Below, one piece after another: positions 45,457-56,225 of a DNA stretch of 64,000 nucleotides; position 1 is the first letter of the stretch; each line of letters begins with the position of its first letter. The stretch covers positions 25,461,440-25,525,439 of the forward strand of contig NC_054756.1 in the NCBI RefSeq assembly GCF_018143015.1. Direction: 5' to 3'. The translations under genes and the position numbers were made by a program. The notes under the pieces were generated by a model. The model was not told where the DNA came from. It saw nothing but the letters and a program-made list of their open reading frames with translations, and made no database searches. The DNA comes from Lytechinus variegatus. Taxonomy: Eukaryota; Echinodermata; Echinoidea; Temnopleuroida; Toxopneustidae.

Positions 45457-46962
45457 TGTCACATGAAAATAACTATACTTTGCAAATTCACTCATCAAAG
45501 ATAAACAAAAAAAACTAACAGACTCAAAAGATCTATGTTCTATCACCAATACTGATGTATTTAATTATTCATAAGTCTTGTCTTGCTATCCTTTTCTTCT
45601 CAATACACCAGATTACAAACAAACATCAATCCAAAGTTTGTTTTACTATTCTTCTATGACTTTATAATATACCAGAGTACAAACCTAAAAAAAATATATA
45701 ACAATAAACTGATTTATGAAATGAACCTTTTTTAAACTTGAAAAACGAACCGCATTATAACTCTCACAAACTAAGATGGATTTATAGTCTCTCAAAATGA
45801 CACCGCTCAAAATCGTTCCAAATGTTTCATAGTTGTGTCACTCTCTCAATTGATCAAATGTCATACGTCACCGCTTGAAGATTTGACGTTGAGAATCCTT
45901 TATGTAGTTAAGACGAAGCTGTGTCGTGATGATCGTACATGACTCCCGAGTGCTGAGTTTACTGGTAGTTGGATCAGAGTTGGATGGGGTGTGTCTCCTG
46001 CCCCAGACTACGTGCCATCTAAAAAATAGATTTCATAAACAATTTCTACTATGCGGTTCTTGATTAACTAATAATCTATCTAAAATGGTTCACACAAATA
46101 ATGCAGTTCATCTTTAATACTCTCATATTTGTATCCATTCTTACAAAGTTCTTCTATCTTAAGACTTCCAAGATTCTGACTTAAAGTGACACATTGTTCA
46201 AAGTTCAAAGATAAGACTTTACTCAATATAATTACTTAATTAATACATTTCAATTAAAGCTTTATCGTGACCTGTTTTATTGTCACACTTAGAAACATAC
46301 ACATTTATTTAATTACTTCCAAATCTCAAGATAATTATGAGAATTAACTCACCGTTGGTGCTCTTTATAAATGCTTGAGAAAATTCATCGTAATGAAGAA
46401 TTTGCCTGTCATTACAATTGCAGGTCTTTCCTTTTGCCTTGAAATCACTTGAAAATAAACTCTTGAAATTAATAACTCATGTAGAGAAACTCATGTCGAA
46501 AAAAAGTCAAAGAGGCCCTTGCAAAAGGTACCTGTCTCCTCTATAGGTGTGTCTGTCTCAAAAATCCTTACTACTTGCCCAGTGCAAGGAGCATGATTAA
46601 ATTTAATTTGTATTTAACCACCTGGATATTTCCTTCAAACAATGCCCATCCTGGGCTGAATAAAACTAAGAATTTACTTTGAAAAGCCTTTCCTCGGCTG
46701 AAAGAAATGAGGTATGTATTCAAACTAGCTCCAATATTGTAGACAAACCACTTTCACACTATAAAGATTAACCTTGGTCACACCTAGTGCACACATGTCA
46801 TAATGTGAAGACCCTTTCACACTCGAAATTTAATCTCTTCTTTATCTCCTATTACTCATCTTCACACACACCCCTATACAACACCACACGATGGCACTTC
46901 TACTTTCCTCCTGTATCCATAGAAACAAAATAAGTGAATACAATCTCACTTCCACTGTGACA
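45457..46962 (-). repeat. 5' LTR of the Gmr1-like element
   Basis: 1506 bases, nearly identical to the LTR at 38782-40289. Followed by the ATGAT target duplication. Confidence 0.95.
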
Positions 46963-47169
46963 ATGATCACTAGGCTAGCCAACACAAACCCTCTTGAAGT
47001 TAACATATATGCACTGATACCCCATGAAGGGTGATGCTTATTATTTTTCTTTCAAAATACAACACGGAAAGCTATTATTCATCTTGTTGCAAACATTACA
47101 GTGACAAAAATATGTTGTGTTCTGTGAGATGCTTCAAATTTGTTGGCATCATCACATCAATGGCATTGT

Positions 47170-47480
47170 CATCATCAAGCATCTGATCATTATTATTATC
47201 ATGATAAATCATCATCATCCTTCTTCTCATCATCACCACCACTGCAACACCACCATCATTATAATCATCATCATTATCAACAACATCATCATCGTCACCC
47301 TCATCATCATCATCATCATCATCATCATCAACAACATCATCATCAACATCTTCATCGGCAACATTATCATCACCATCATCACCACCACAATCACCACCAT
47401 CATCATCATCATCATCATCATCACTATCATTATCATTACCACCATCAACATCATTGTCATCATCACCATCGTCCCACCAT
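47170..47480. repeat. CAT/CAC trinucleotide repeat
   Basis: About 300 bases of CAT triplets with CAC and CAA interruptions. All long frames across it are low-complexity artefacts. Confidence 0.95.
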
Positions 47481-47606
47481 CATCGTTTAGGTTGTCGTCG
47501 TGATTTGAATTGAATGTAGATATGTACACAATCATTATGACTAAATCCACGTATAGCCTTGCCACAAAACTATACATTTCTGTTCTTATGGAGACGACCA
47601 TGTTCA

Positions 47607-47620
47607 GTAACCATGGTAAC
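47607..47620. promoter_or_regulatory. palindromic RFX X-box GTAACCATGGTAAC
   Basis: Exact fit to the RFX consensus GTNNCCATRGNAAC and a perfect 14-base palindrome. No gene was found close by. Confidence 0.4.
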
Positions 47621-48142
47621 GTTAACAATGATAATACCGCGATGGAGTTTCAAAACAGATAATGGAGAAGACGGATAAATTTTTTGTTAAACTTGATCTT
47701 GATTTGGTTCGAATATCTCAAACAACTCAAAGTAGTTATAATCTTGGCCAAGGGATGAGTGTGAATTCGATTAGATTGGAATCCCCATTGACATAGGTTC
47801 AATAGATCAGCCTGAGGGGGTTATAATGAGGAAGACTTAACAATAGATAGAGGGTGAGAAACCTGATAGTCTTGAAGAGCAAACCCTATTGGGGTGATGC
47901 TGAAGCATCCGCAGTATCCCCATTCCCTGGGCCGTGGTTACGTTAAGTTTAGTTTGATTTAGTATGGACAAGTGTTTTCCCCCTTAAGTTTAGTGCAGTT
48001 TAGTTTTGTTAAGTTTAGTTTTTTTTAGTTTGATTTAGTATGGACAATGCTCTTTAAAATGGGAAAATATAGATATGAAGAATGAGGAGAGAAGGGTTTT
48101 AAAAAGGTGATTGGCACTTATCAGTTGACAGTAAGTTGTAAA

Positions 48143-49150
48143 AAGGACAGGTCCACCCCCAAAAAAGTTGGTTGGAATAAAAAGGGAAAATCCAAGAAGC
48201 ATAACACTGACCATTTCATCAAAATCGGATGTAAAATAAGAAAGGTATGACATTTTAAACTTTTTTTTGAAGGGGAAGTTCACCGTGACAAAAAGTTTAT
48301 TGTAAACATAGCAGAAAAATAAAAATATTGCCGACGGTTTGAGAAAAATCCATTGAAGAATAAAAAAGTTATTAGAATTTGAATAATTTAATTTGTCACG
48401 TCATATTCGAGCAGCTTTTTTACTTTTCGTATGGTAAAAATCAATAAAATGTCATTTTCTCAGAAAATTGAAAATGTTTTTGCTGTGCCATCGGAATACC
48501 GATAGACAAATCATTCCATACCCGTTTCTAAAAAGAAAACTAAAATAAGTCATCATGCATCATTACAAACAATTAATTTATGTACCTAATATTACAGAAC
48601 ACATGGGACAGCTGCTCGTTTATGACGTCAAAAACTTATATTCTAATAACTTTCTTAATCTTAAATGGATTTTCCTCAAACCTTCACCAATATTTATTAT
48701 TATTTTTTCTGCTATTTTTACGACAATCTTTTCTTGTGGGTGAACTTTAATTTCTCAAAATAGTTATGACATGATCCACTCATTATTTCTTTTGTATGTC
48801 ATTACAAGGTATGTGAATTATTATCACCTTTCCCTCATTGTCATGTGAAATGATTTTTTTTCTTCATATTTTAACATTCTGTGATTCAAACAAGAGGCTC
48901 CTATTGTCATATCTGTAAAAATGGAAATATTGTATAATTCAAAAAATAAAAACAAAAGAAATAGTGAGGGGCACCATCGACTGTCTCATTTGTATATAAC
49001 TCAGTTGTGCATGTGTTTTTGAAAAATGAGCGAAACTTTAAATTGTCATAACCTCATTTTACATTCGATTTTGATGAAATTTTTAGTGTTATGCTCGTTT
49101 GATTTTTCTCTTTTATTTAAATCAACTTTTTAACTGGGGTGGACCTGACC
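48143..49150. mobile_element. AAGTCCACCCC-family MITE containing a second MITE
   Basis: Left end AGGACAGGTCCACCCCC and right end TGGGGTGGACCTGACC before TTAA (49151-49154). The AGGGGAAGTTCACC element at about 48270-48748 is inserted within it, so that family was active later at this site. Confidence 0.75.
48270..48748. mobile_element. AGGGGAAGTTCACCC-family MITE, copy 2 (nested)
   Basis: Begins AGGGGAAGTTCACCGTGAC and ends with GGGTGAACTT then TAA, with the same mirrored interior (GAGCAGC/CAGCTGCTC) as copy 1. The ends are more worn than in the other two copies. Confidence 0.75.
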
Positions 49151-49184
49151 TTAAAGGTTGAAGTGCGGTGTATTTGTGACTTAA

Positions 49185-49681
49185 AGGGGAAGTTCACCCT
49201 GAAGAAAAGTTTGTTTTAAAAATAGCAGAAAAAATAATAGAAAATATTGGTGAAGGTTTGAGGAAAATCCGTTAAAGATTGAGAAAGTTATTAGCATTCA
49301 AAGTTTTGGATTTGTGACGTCATATGCGAGCAGCATTCCTACATAGCGAATGGTAATAGATCAATGAATTTCAAATTTTGTATGGTTCCTGATGACTTAA
49401 TTTTGTTTTCTATTTATGATCGGGTGTGAAATGATTTGTGTATTGATATACAAAACGCACAGTAAAAACCATTTTTAATTTTCTGAGAAAATGACATTTC
49501 TTTGATTTTTTACCATTCGTTATGTAGGAATGCTGCTCGCATATGACGTCACAAATCAAATAATTGAAATTCTAATAACTTTTTAATTATTTGATGAATT
49601 TTTCTCAAACCTTCGGCAATATTTTTTATTATTTTTTCTGCTATTTTTACAATAAACTTTTTGTCAGGGTGAACTTCCCCT
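49185..49681. mobile_element. AGGGGAAGTTCACCC-family MITE, copy 3
   Basis: Exact inverted ends AGGGGAAGTTCACCCTGA/TCAGGGTGAACTTCCCCT with TTAA on both sides (49181-49184, 49682-49685). The right TTAA also abuts the next MITE. Confidence 0.85.
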
Positions 49682-49685
49682 TTAA

Positions 49686-49900
49686 GTCATGGTCACACCG
49701 CCCGAGCGTTGTTGGAGCGGTCGTGGAGCGGCAGGGAAAGAGGGCCGAATTTCGCTCACAAAATTGGGGACAAAATCGAAACATAAATCGAAAAAAAAAA
49801 CAATCGAAATCGAAAATGGTGAACGGTAGCGAGCAGTGATGGTTTTTTTCTCTGCGCTCCACGACCGCTCCAACAACACTCAGGCGGTGTGACCATGCCT
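49686..49900. mobile_element. MITE with CATGGTCACACCGCC inverted ends
   Basis: CATGGTCACACCGCCCGAGC with TTGTTGGAGCGGTCGTGGAG at the left and CTCCACGACCGCTCCAACAA with GGCGGTGTGACCATG at the right. TTAA flanks both ends (49682-49685, 49901-49904), the left one shared with the neighbouring element. Confidence 0.8.
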
Positions 49901-49904
49901 TTAA

Positions 49905-50570
49905 ATCAAGAGGGCTCGCAATTTGACTTGCAAAAAATAATAAGATGGACAACAAATTGTCGTCTGCAATAGTAGACTAAGCGCAGACAAGGGAAGACAG
50001 AAGATAAGCAGCGAACTGGAACCAATCATTGATGAGGGTCGCATCATCGACAATGATGTTTACAAGTTTGTTTCAATAGCTATTGAAGAAGGAAAAGGGT
50101 ATCGAATGGTTAAATTGTCATTACCAAGAGGCCCATCCGGATGGTGGTGGGGTACATGGAAGGGTTGGAAGGGCTAGGTTGTCCTATCGTAAGGGATCGA
50201 GGGATTATAACAAAGTTTTATAGAGATATTCCATCAATGATGTGGTGCTATGTGGTTTAAAACTCTGGCAAATATAAAGTGCATCGAGAGAAAAAGAAAG
50301 ATAGTTTGGCAATCCTTCATCTGACACATCCACCAGCACTATCGGGGGTTTTACAAAATTAGACTTAAGCTTGTTTCACAATTGTCATAATAGTAAAATG
50401 GGGCGATAATGACACCCCCAAAAAGCCCCTTACAGAAGTATATAAGGTTGTTGTTGTTATTTTGAATTGACAAACTAGTCAGATTTGGCTCTTGTTGCCT
50501 TGTTAATTTGCTTTTTTTTCAAAACAGAAAAAAAAAATCCTTGCTGAATCTATATTAGTTCGAAAAAGTA
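49905..50570. other. non-coding stretch
   Basis: No exon or repeat assigned. Confidence 0.3.
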
Positions 50571-50736
50571 ATATCTTGGTCACATTTGTTCTACGGCAGC
50601 CGTACGGCGAGTCGAATACAGCCGTTTTAACATTTGTTTGTACCAGCTACATATATATGTGGTTTAAGTAAAAATGAATAAAACGGCTGTTTTCGACTCG
50701 CCGTACGGCCGCCGTAGAGCAAATGTGACCATGTAT
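50571..50736. mobile_element. foldback MITE, GGTCACATTT family, copy 2
   Basis: ATATCTTGGTCACATTTG with CTACGGCAGCCGTACGGCGA at the left and TCGCCGTACGGCCGCCGTAG with CAAATGTGACCATG at the right. Better preserved arms than copy 1 at 452-625. Confidence 0.75.
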
Positions 50737-51657
50737 AAAGGAAAGAGAGGAAAGAAAAGTTCTTAGGAAATCGTGCAAGACCACCCTTCCTGCCTTTACA
50801 GAATAAAAGGAAAAGCTTTTAGAGGCCTTTATACTGAAGAACATAACTTTGAAAAGACTTATCTAAAGTCATGCAAGACAAATTCAACTGGTCAGATGAA
50901 TGCCCCCATAGCCTGCACACCCCCTGTGGTCAGACCCTCCCTATTTTTCATGGGTACCAACTAGCCCCCCCCCCCCCCACCTGCTCCCCTCCCCAGACCC
51001 ACTACCACCGCGACGGCGACTCCACTGCAACTCTACTGCAAACAGTTCAAACGCAGTTTATTTTTTTAGATATAATATACAACGCTTTTTACTATATGAA
51101 CTTTAAAGTAGTTAACTCTTAAAAACAATGCTTAATTGTTAATATCTAATCTTCAATAAATCTAGCATGGTTGTTTAAAATGTTCAAAAACTACTGTCAA
51201 GTTCATACAGTAAACAGCGTTGCATACAATCTAAACTGCTGTGCATGGGCCGGGGCACCCCACCATGCTCAATTAAGCAATGTGTTTCATTAACAACACT
51301 TCTTTGAAAAGGGAACAGAAACAATTGCTATTATTGATTTCGATTGCCTTGTTCATGAGAGAGCGATCGATAATAATTCATCGTCTATCTTAACTTTGAT
51401 CAGTAATTGATGGTGCATGGAAACATTATTAGTTCGAGATAGTATGTTTCTGAATTGTATATTACTATCTTAGTTTTATATTGTCATCATTTTCGTTTAT
51501 AGATAGGACGTCTCTTTATCCAAGGGAGAAGGAAAGACAAGAATATGTGTGTCCAATATTCCCAATATCGTCATGCATGTCATAAGAAACGTGTCATTGA
51601 CAGACGCTGAGGAACGGTTATGAAGGTGACGGGGAGGGGGTAACCACGTAAATATTA
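50737..51657. other. non-coding stretch
   Basis: A poly-C tract at about 50966. An open frame at 50773-50964 follows an acceptor-like CTTTACAG but shows no convincing coding content. Nothing else assigned. Confidence 0.3.
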
Positions 51658-51665
51658 CAAACAGA

Positions 51666-52981
51666 CATGGGCGGAAATCCCAGGGGGGGGGGCAGGGGGG
51701 AGGGGACGTGTCCCCCTACTCAAAATAGAAGGGGGGCACAATATCAAATGTCACCAGTGGCGTAACTATGGGGGCATGGGGGCACGTGCCCCCCCCCCCA
51801 TCGACTGGCCAAAAAAAAAAAACGGGGAAAAGGAGAAAAAGAGGGAGAAAGGAAGAGAAACGTAAATGTTATATTACATAAGAAACGTTTTTTTCATAAC
51901 TTTATGAAACATAATTTGATCAGGGCCTATTGTTCCTGGTGCTCGCATTGTCTGTTTAACGAGATATATAATCCTGTTGTACTAAAACCTCCGGTTTTCA
52001 AGTATATACACTATATATATTTCCTCGCACTTCGAGATATCAAGTTGTTTTATGCAGCGACATAGTATATGCTTCTTTTTCATGACTACTTAAAGTGATT
52101 GCCCAATTTTAAGGTCTTAATATAAAACATTTCGCATTAGTGGATTGGTGGTATAAGTCTGCTATCATGAATTCCTAAAATCAATCCTTAAAATGCCCCT
52201 TTTTTATCTGAATATCAGAAATTTTCAGCTCGCACTTCGCACTCGTATCATTTGGTTAGTGAAATACGTATGGTCTTAGTGAATTTCTGAAAACAAGCCT
52301 TAGAATGTCCCTCTTCAGTTCTGAATTTCCTAAATTTTCAGCTCGCGCTTCGCGCTCGCAATATTTGATTAGTGAGATGCGTGTATTGATCATGATTACT
52401 ATGACAAGTGCTTCATGTGTTTAGATGGAATTCTAGCAAAATCAGCAAGCGCTTGGCACCTTGGTGAGATATGTATACTCTTAATGAATTCCTAAATATA
52501 GTTCTTAAAATGTCCCTGTTTGGGGTCATTACATACAAAAATTTCAGCTCGCGCTTCGCGCTCGCATTTTTTGTTTAACGAGACAGTTACGTATCATGAT
52601 TACAAAAATTTGCTAATAATGTCCCTTTTTAGGTCTGAATATCAAAAATTTTCAGCTAGCGCTTCACGCTCGCGTTGCTTGATCAGTGACATGCATATCC
52701 GTTTAATGGCACTGTCCTTAGGAAGTCTCTATTAGGTCAGTATACTTTGCAACTGAGCGCGCTTCGCGCGCTCACTTAGTGACTCAAATATTTTGATGGT
52801 GCCCCCCAATGTCATGACCCACGGTACGCCACTGAATGTCTCCCTACTATTTTGGTATGTTATGAATGATGGAAAGAAATACGTTATTAAAAATGAAAAT
52901 TTGGGGTGATAACCTTTTTTTGGCTTGTTAAATTTTCCAGCCCCTGGTCCCCCTACCTTTGGAGAGAGATTTCCGCCATTG
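51666..52981. mobile_element. outer hAT-like element with perfect 8-bp target duplication
   Basis: Ends CATGGGCGGAAATC and GATTTCCGCCATTG are inverted repeats. CAAACAGA occurs directly outside both (51658-51665 and 52982-52989). It is non-autonomous, G-rich near the left end, and most of its length is the second hAT-like element nested inside. Confidence 0.8.
51755..52834. mobile_element. inner hAT-like element with internal minisatellite
   Basis: Ends CAGTGGCGTA and TACGCCACTG are exact inverted repeats. Flanks AATGTCAC (51747-51754) and AATGTCTC (52835-52842) are an 8-bp duplication with one mismatch. From about 52220 to 52780 a unit containing TTTTCAGCTCGCGCTTCGCG is repeated about five times at irregular spacing of 100-200 bases. 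Confidence 0.85.
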
Positions 52982-52989
52982 CAAACAGA

Positions 52990-53514
52990 TTGTTATTTTT
53001 CATGTTTCATACACGTTTCATTGCAGTGACATATAAGCCGATGATTTCAAGCAGACACAACATGGCAAATGGGTTATCATTTTTTATTAAAAAGGAAGTT
53101 GCGAGTGAGCGAAAACATTGTCCTGTTTAAATAAAGATTCAATTTGGTTATAGAATTTTAATTTTTAAATATTGTATACAGACAGGCCTATATATTTTTA
53201 GTTCTTAGCACCACTTCCCGCAGTCATAGTGAGAGAGAACTCGGTATTTACTCGAGTGGATAAAATCCATAATTCGTCACCTTTCTCTTTATACATGCTA
53301 ACGACCCAATTGTCGAACTTTCCAATAATTATAATACTCAGACTAATAATTCGCACTCTACTTTCGCGGCTCTCAAACCATGTTAACAAAAGGGGGATAA
53401 ACACCGCAAGTACTCAGAAATATTGATTATTGTCTCAAGCATGTTGAAGGAAGATTCGAGTACCACGTACGGCTAGACATCCTCACTTGTGTTTTTTTTC
53501 TTTTCATAAATGTA
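52990..53514. other. non-coding stretch
   Basis: No supported feature. Confidence 0.3.
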
Positions 53515-53706
53515 TTATCTGTAAGTCGTTGTCTTGTATCCAGCCTCAGTCACATAGACGTAAAATGTTTCATAAGTAATTGGTTTTATACCAGCTTGGC
53601 GTTTACCAGCAAAATGCTGTCCTGCCGAGTTCCTACGGGAGTTACCACAAACAGAAACATAGGTACGATCGATGACAAACGGCCGGAGATTCGGGACTAA
53701 CTGCAT
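53515..53706 (-). CDS. possible terminal coding exon, family not recognised
   Basis: Minus-strand frame MQLVPNLRPFVIDRTYVSVC, then GKRQAGIKPITYETFYVYV and TEAGYKTTTYR before a stop. Composition and the GC/CpG rise over this segment favour coding. An acceptor-like AAATGCAG lies at the start, so the true exon may begin with LVPNL. No upstream exon was proved. Confidence 0.3.
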   Translation of the reverse strand: MQLVPNLRPFVIDRTYVSVCGNSRRNSAGQHFAGKRQAGIKPITYETFYVYVTEAGYKTTTYR

Positions 53707-54179
53707 TTCTACATGTCATCTTGCAATATTGTTCATGTTTTTCATATATTGAACTGCATTTCTGTATGTCGTTATCTGAATGTGAGGAAAAAAGGTGTAT
53801 AATAGGAAAAGAACCCTGAAAATTACCTACAAACAATTAGACTCTTCAAAATGGCTCATTTGAATATGGGGGGGGGGGTGCTGAACCGAAATTGGGGTGA
53901 CCACGCAAAAAAAAATCACAAATTATCACGCGGATGTGCTTTTTTACGTTATATACACCGATTAGGAATACCTACAAGATCAAGACCTCTCTCTTTATTT
54001 TCTACTTTTTTCTGACCCCCTTCCCGACACTTTCTTTCTTCTTTCCATCTATTCCCAAGCCATGACTACATGAAAATCATAGGGACTGCCGCCCGCTGTG
54101 GGGCCATTTTACAGTTTATTGATAACAAACTTTGTGAAACATTGCCCTCAAATACAGCATAAAGTATATACTACTCCAG
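53707..54179. other. non-coding stretch with poly-G tract
   Basis: Nothing assigned except a nine-base G run near 53870. Confidence 0.3.
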
Positions 54180-54430
54180 GCCAGGGAGGATCCATGATTT
54201 CCAAAACGAGGGGGGGGGGGGATATTTTGTAAAGGAAAAACTTGATAGGAAAAAAAGGGGGGGGGGTCGATACCAAACTGATGCCATTTTGGTTCCAGCA
54301 AAAAATTGACAAGCAAAAAAAAAAGTCCTCACTTGCGTATGCATGACACATTTCCTTAAAAATATGTTTGTGCCTCTCAAGGGGGGGGGGATGCACGGGT
54401 CGGATGTGCCCTTACATGGATCCGCCACTG
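54180..54430. mobile_element. hAT-like MITE with G runs
   Basis: Left CAGGGAGGATCCATG, right CATGGATCCGCCACTG. TACTCCAG and TACTACAG flank it (8 bp, one mismatch). Three poly-G tracts lie inside. Confidence 0.6.
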
Positions 54431-56157
54431 TACTACAGTATGTCAAAGTGCTAGTTAAAACCTTCACAGTACCGTCGACACTAACACCATGGCTAGTAGG
54501 ATCCAAACTAACACCAAAGACAAGCCATAAAACGTGCCGAACACGAATGACACTACACCGCAGTGTGCCTGAGGGGCTCATGTTTTCATGTACACCGCAA
54601 AGGGTCACAAGGTCAAACGTGCGGGACCGCAGAAAGGGTAACCCGGCGTTGCCATGACGATGGGACGCCGAACTTCCATGTCGTAGAATTCATGTGCACG
54701 AACGGATAATGTAAATCGATCGATTATTTATAAACAAAGAAAAGGGATTCGCTGCTGGGGCAAGGGTGTCGGCTTTCACTTTTGTTCACCCGCGATTATG
54801 TGACGAGTGGAAGTTTATCATTTCTGTTCATACAACCAACGACCATCGTCACGTCATATATGTGTTTGGAAATAATTATCTGGATATAAAGTGCTTCGAG
54901 GGAAAGAGAGAATATAATTTTAAATACACGTAATCTAGTGTATAAAACCTTTTTATTCATACTTTTTGAAACAATGATGGATTATAATTTCGTTTGAAAT
55001 GTGCCTTGCCATTATCCCGGGCCATCATCAGTCGTTGGATCTAAGTTATTGGAAGACAGAGGTATGGCTTTTGAGTTTACTGAGGATCGCAATTATTTTG
55101 GAAGAAATGCATCAATTTAATTTATATATATATCATGTTCTTTGGGTCGCACGGAATTAATCTACACTTCTAGAAAATCAAAACAAGCATTGTCGTCAAT
55201 CACTTAAGTATATCTTTGCTAACAAAACGACTTCTTGTAATGTTTTCAAGGCGTTATATAAATTAAAAAACTCGGCAATGGAGCAATTCGCGCTTAAATT
55301 TCGCCATAACCTTTAATTCATCATGATCATTTAACTTTATGAGTCCTTAAAATTTATGTTAGTCGACAAGTAATATCCCAAAGAGGATTAAAGTGTTCTA
55401 TTTGCCCATTCTTGTGAAATTAATCTCTTTCTTTTGAATATCTAGAGTATATCGAATTAGTATAAGGAAACGATTTGTTTCCGAGGCTGCATGGATAGTC
55501 ATGATAACAATTTTCTCTTTGTTTGTGTTTTGTGAGTATTTATGTATTTATTTATTTTTCTTGGGGGGTTGTTATAAGATAAAAGTTACGATTTCCCTCC
55601 TAGTTCCCTTAAATCGATCCGCCAATTATGTTTGTATTTTACACACTTTGGATAATATAAATCTTTCATTGTATTTATTCATTTTGCGAGAAAAACCGTG
55701 AAAAAAAATATAATCAGGATTTTGTGATTAAAAAAAATCTCGAAGCGGGCTCTTGCAATATCATTTCTCTGTCTCAGTTTTGTGTACCATTTAAGAAGTA
55801 GGCCCATCATAGAAGAGCTTTTAACGGAACGATATAGAGAAGATTTTTATCCGTGAAGTGATCAGACTTTTGATCCTCCATAATCCGTATTATCCGATTA
55901 CTGTCAAATAAAATACACGCAATTAAATATTATAAGATCTTTCCAAATTCCCAATTACCGATAACAAAACTACAACAACAACAATAAAATCTGCTTAAAT
56001 TAAACCGTTCCCTTTTTTTACTCTGTTTTTCTTCTTACCCATTCTACCCCTATATTACCGTACTTACCACTTCAAAAATTAAGTGAGTCTAGAGAGAGAG
56101 GGCGTGTTCTGCCCTTCTGATGGAAAGCAGATATGAATAAATGCTTCGGTCCCGCGA
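54431..56157. other. non-coding stretch with CpG-richer patch
   Basis: At 54440-54690 CpG content rises and frames are open on both strands (including minus-strand MEVRRPIVMATPGYPFCG), so an exon or promoter is possible, but I cannot choose a frame. The remainder to 56157 is AT-rich without features. Confidence 0.35.
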
Positions 56158-56225
56158 CAGTGGCGTAGCTATACGGGGGGGGGGGGGGCACGTGCGCCAG
56201 GAGATTCAATCCTAGATCGCCACTG
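56158..56225. mobile_element. 68-bp hAT-like remnant with perfect 8-bp target duplication
   Basis: CAGTGGCG at the left and CGCCACTG at the right are inverted repeats. TCCCGCGA is present exactly on both sides (56150-56157, 56226-56233). A 13-base G run fills much of the interior. Confidence 0.8.

Larger units (their letters stand above)
38782..46962 (-). mobile_element. Ty3/gypsy LTR retrotransposon, Gmr1-like, apparently whole
   Basis: An 8.2-kb element on the minus strand: 5' LTR at 45457-46962, 3' LTR at 38782-40289, 5-bp target duplication ATGAT at 38777-38781 and 46963-46967. LTR tips TGTCACA/TGTGACA are inverted. A proline-type primer site and a G-rich polypurine tract are present. 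Internal region: gag-protease frame, then a pol frame in the order integrase, reverse transcriptase, RNase H. This is the order described for Gmr1-type deuterostome Ty3/gypsy elements (Goodwin and Poulter). No envelope frame. The element looks whole, and the LTRs differ by only about three substitutions and two small indels in 1.5 kb, so the insertion is recent. Confidence 0.93.
46968..48142. other. non-coding stretch with CAT repeat
   Basis: A CAT/CAC repeat runs from about 47170 to 47480. Between it and 47630 lies ordinary sequence with an X-box. GTTTAGTTT-type repeats occur at 47940-48050. No coding exon supported. Confidence 0.45.

Noticed and set aside
47117-47628. Ile/His-rich and Met-rich frames
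   Set aside because: Same artefact in the second CAT repeat.
54343-54657. Plus-strand 104-residue frame
   Set aside because: Its start lies inside a hAT-like MITE, and frames are open on both strands; no splice or start evidence favours it.
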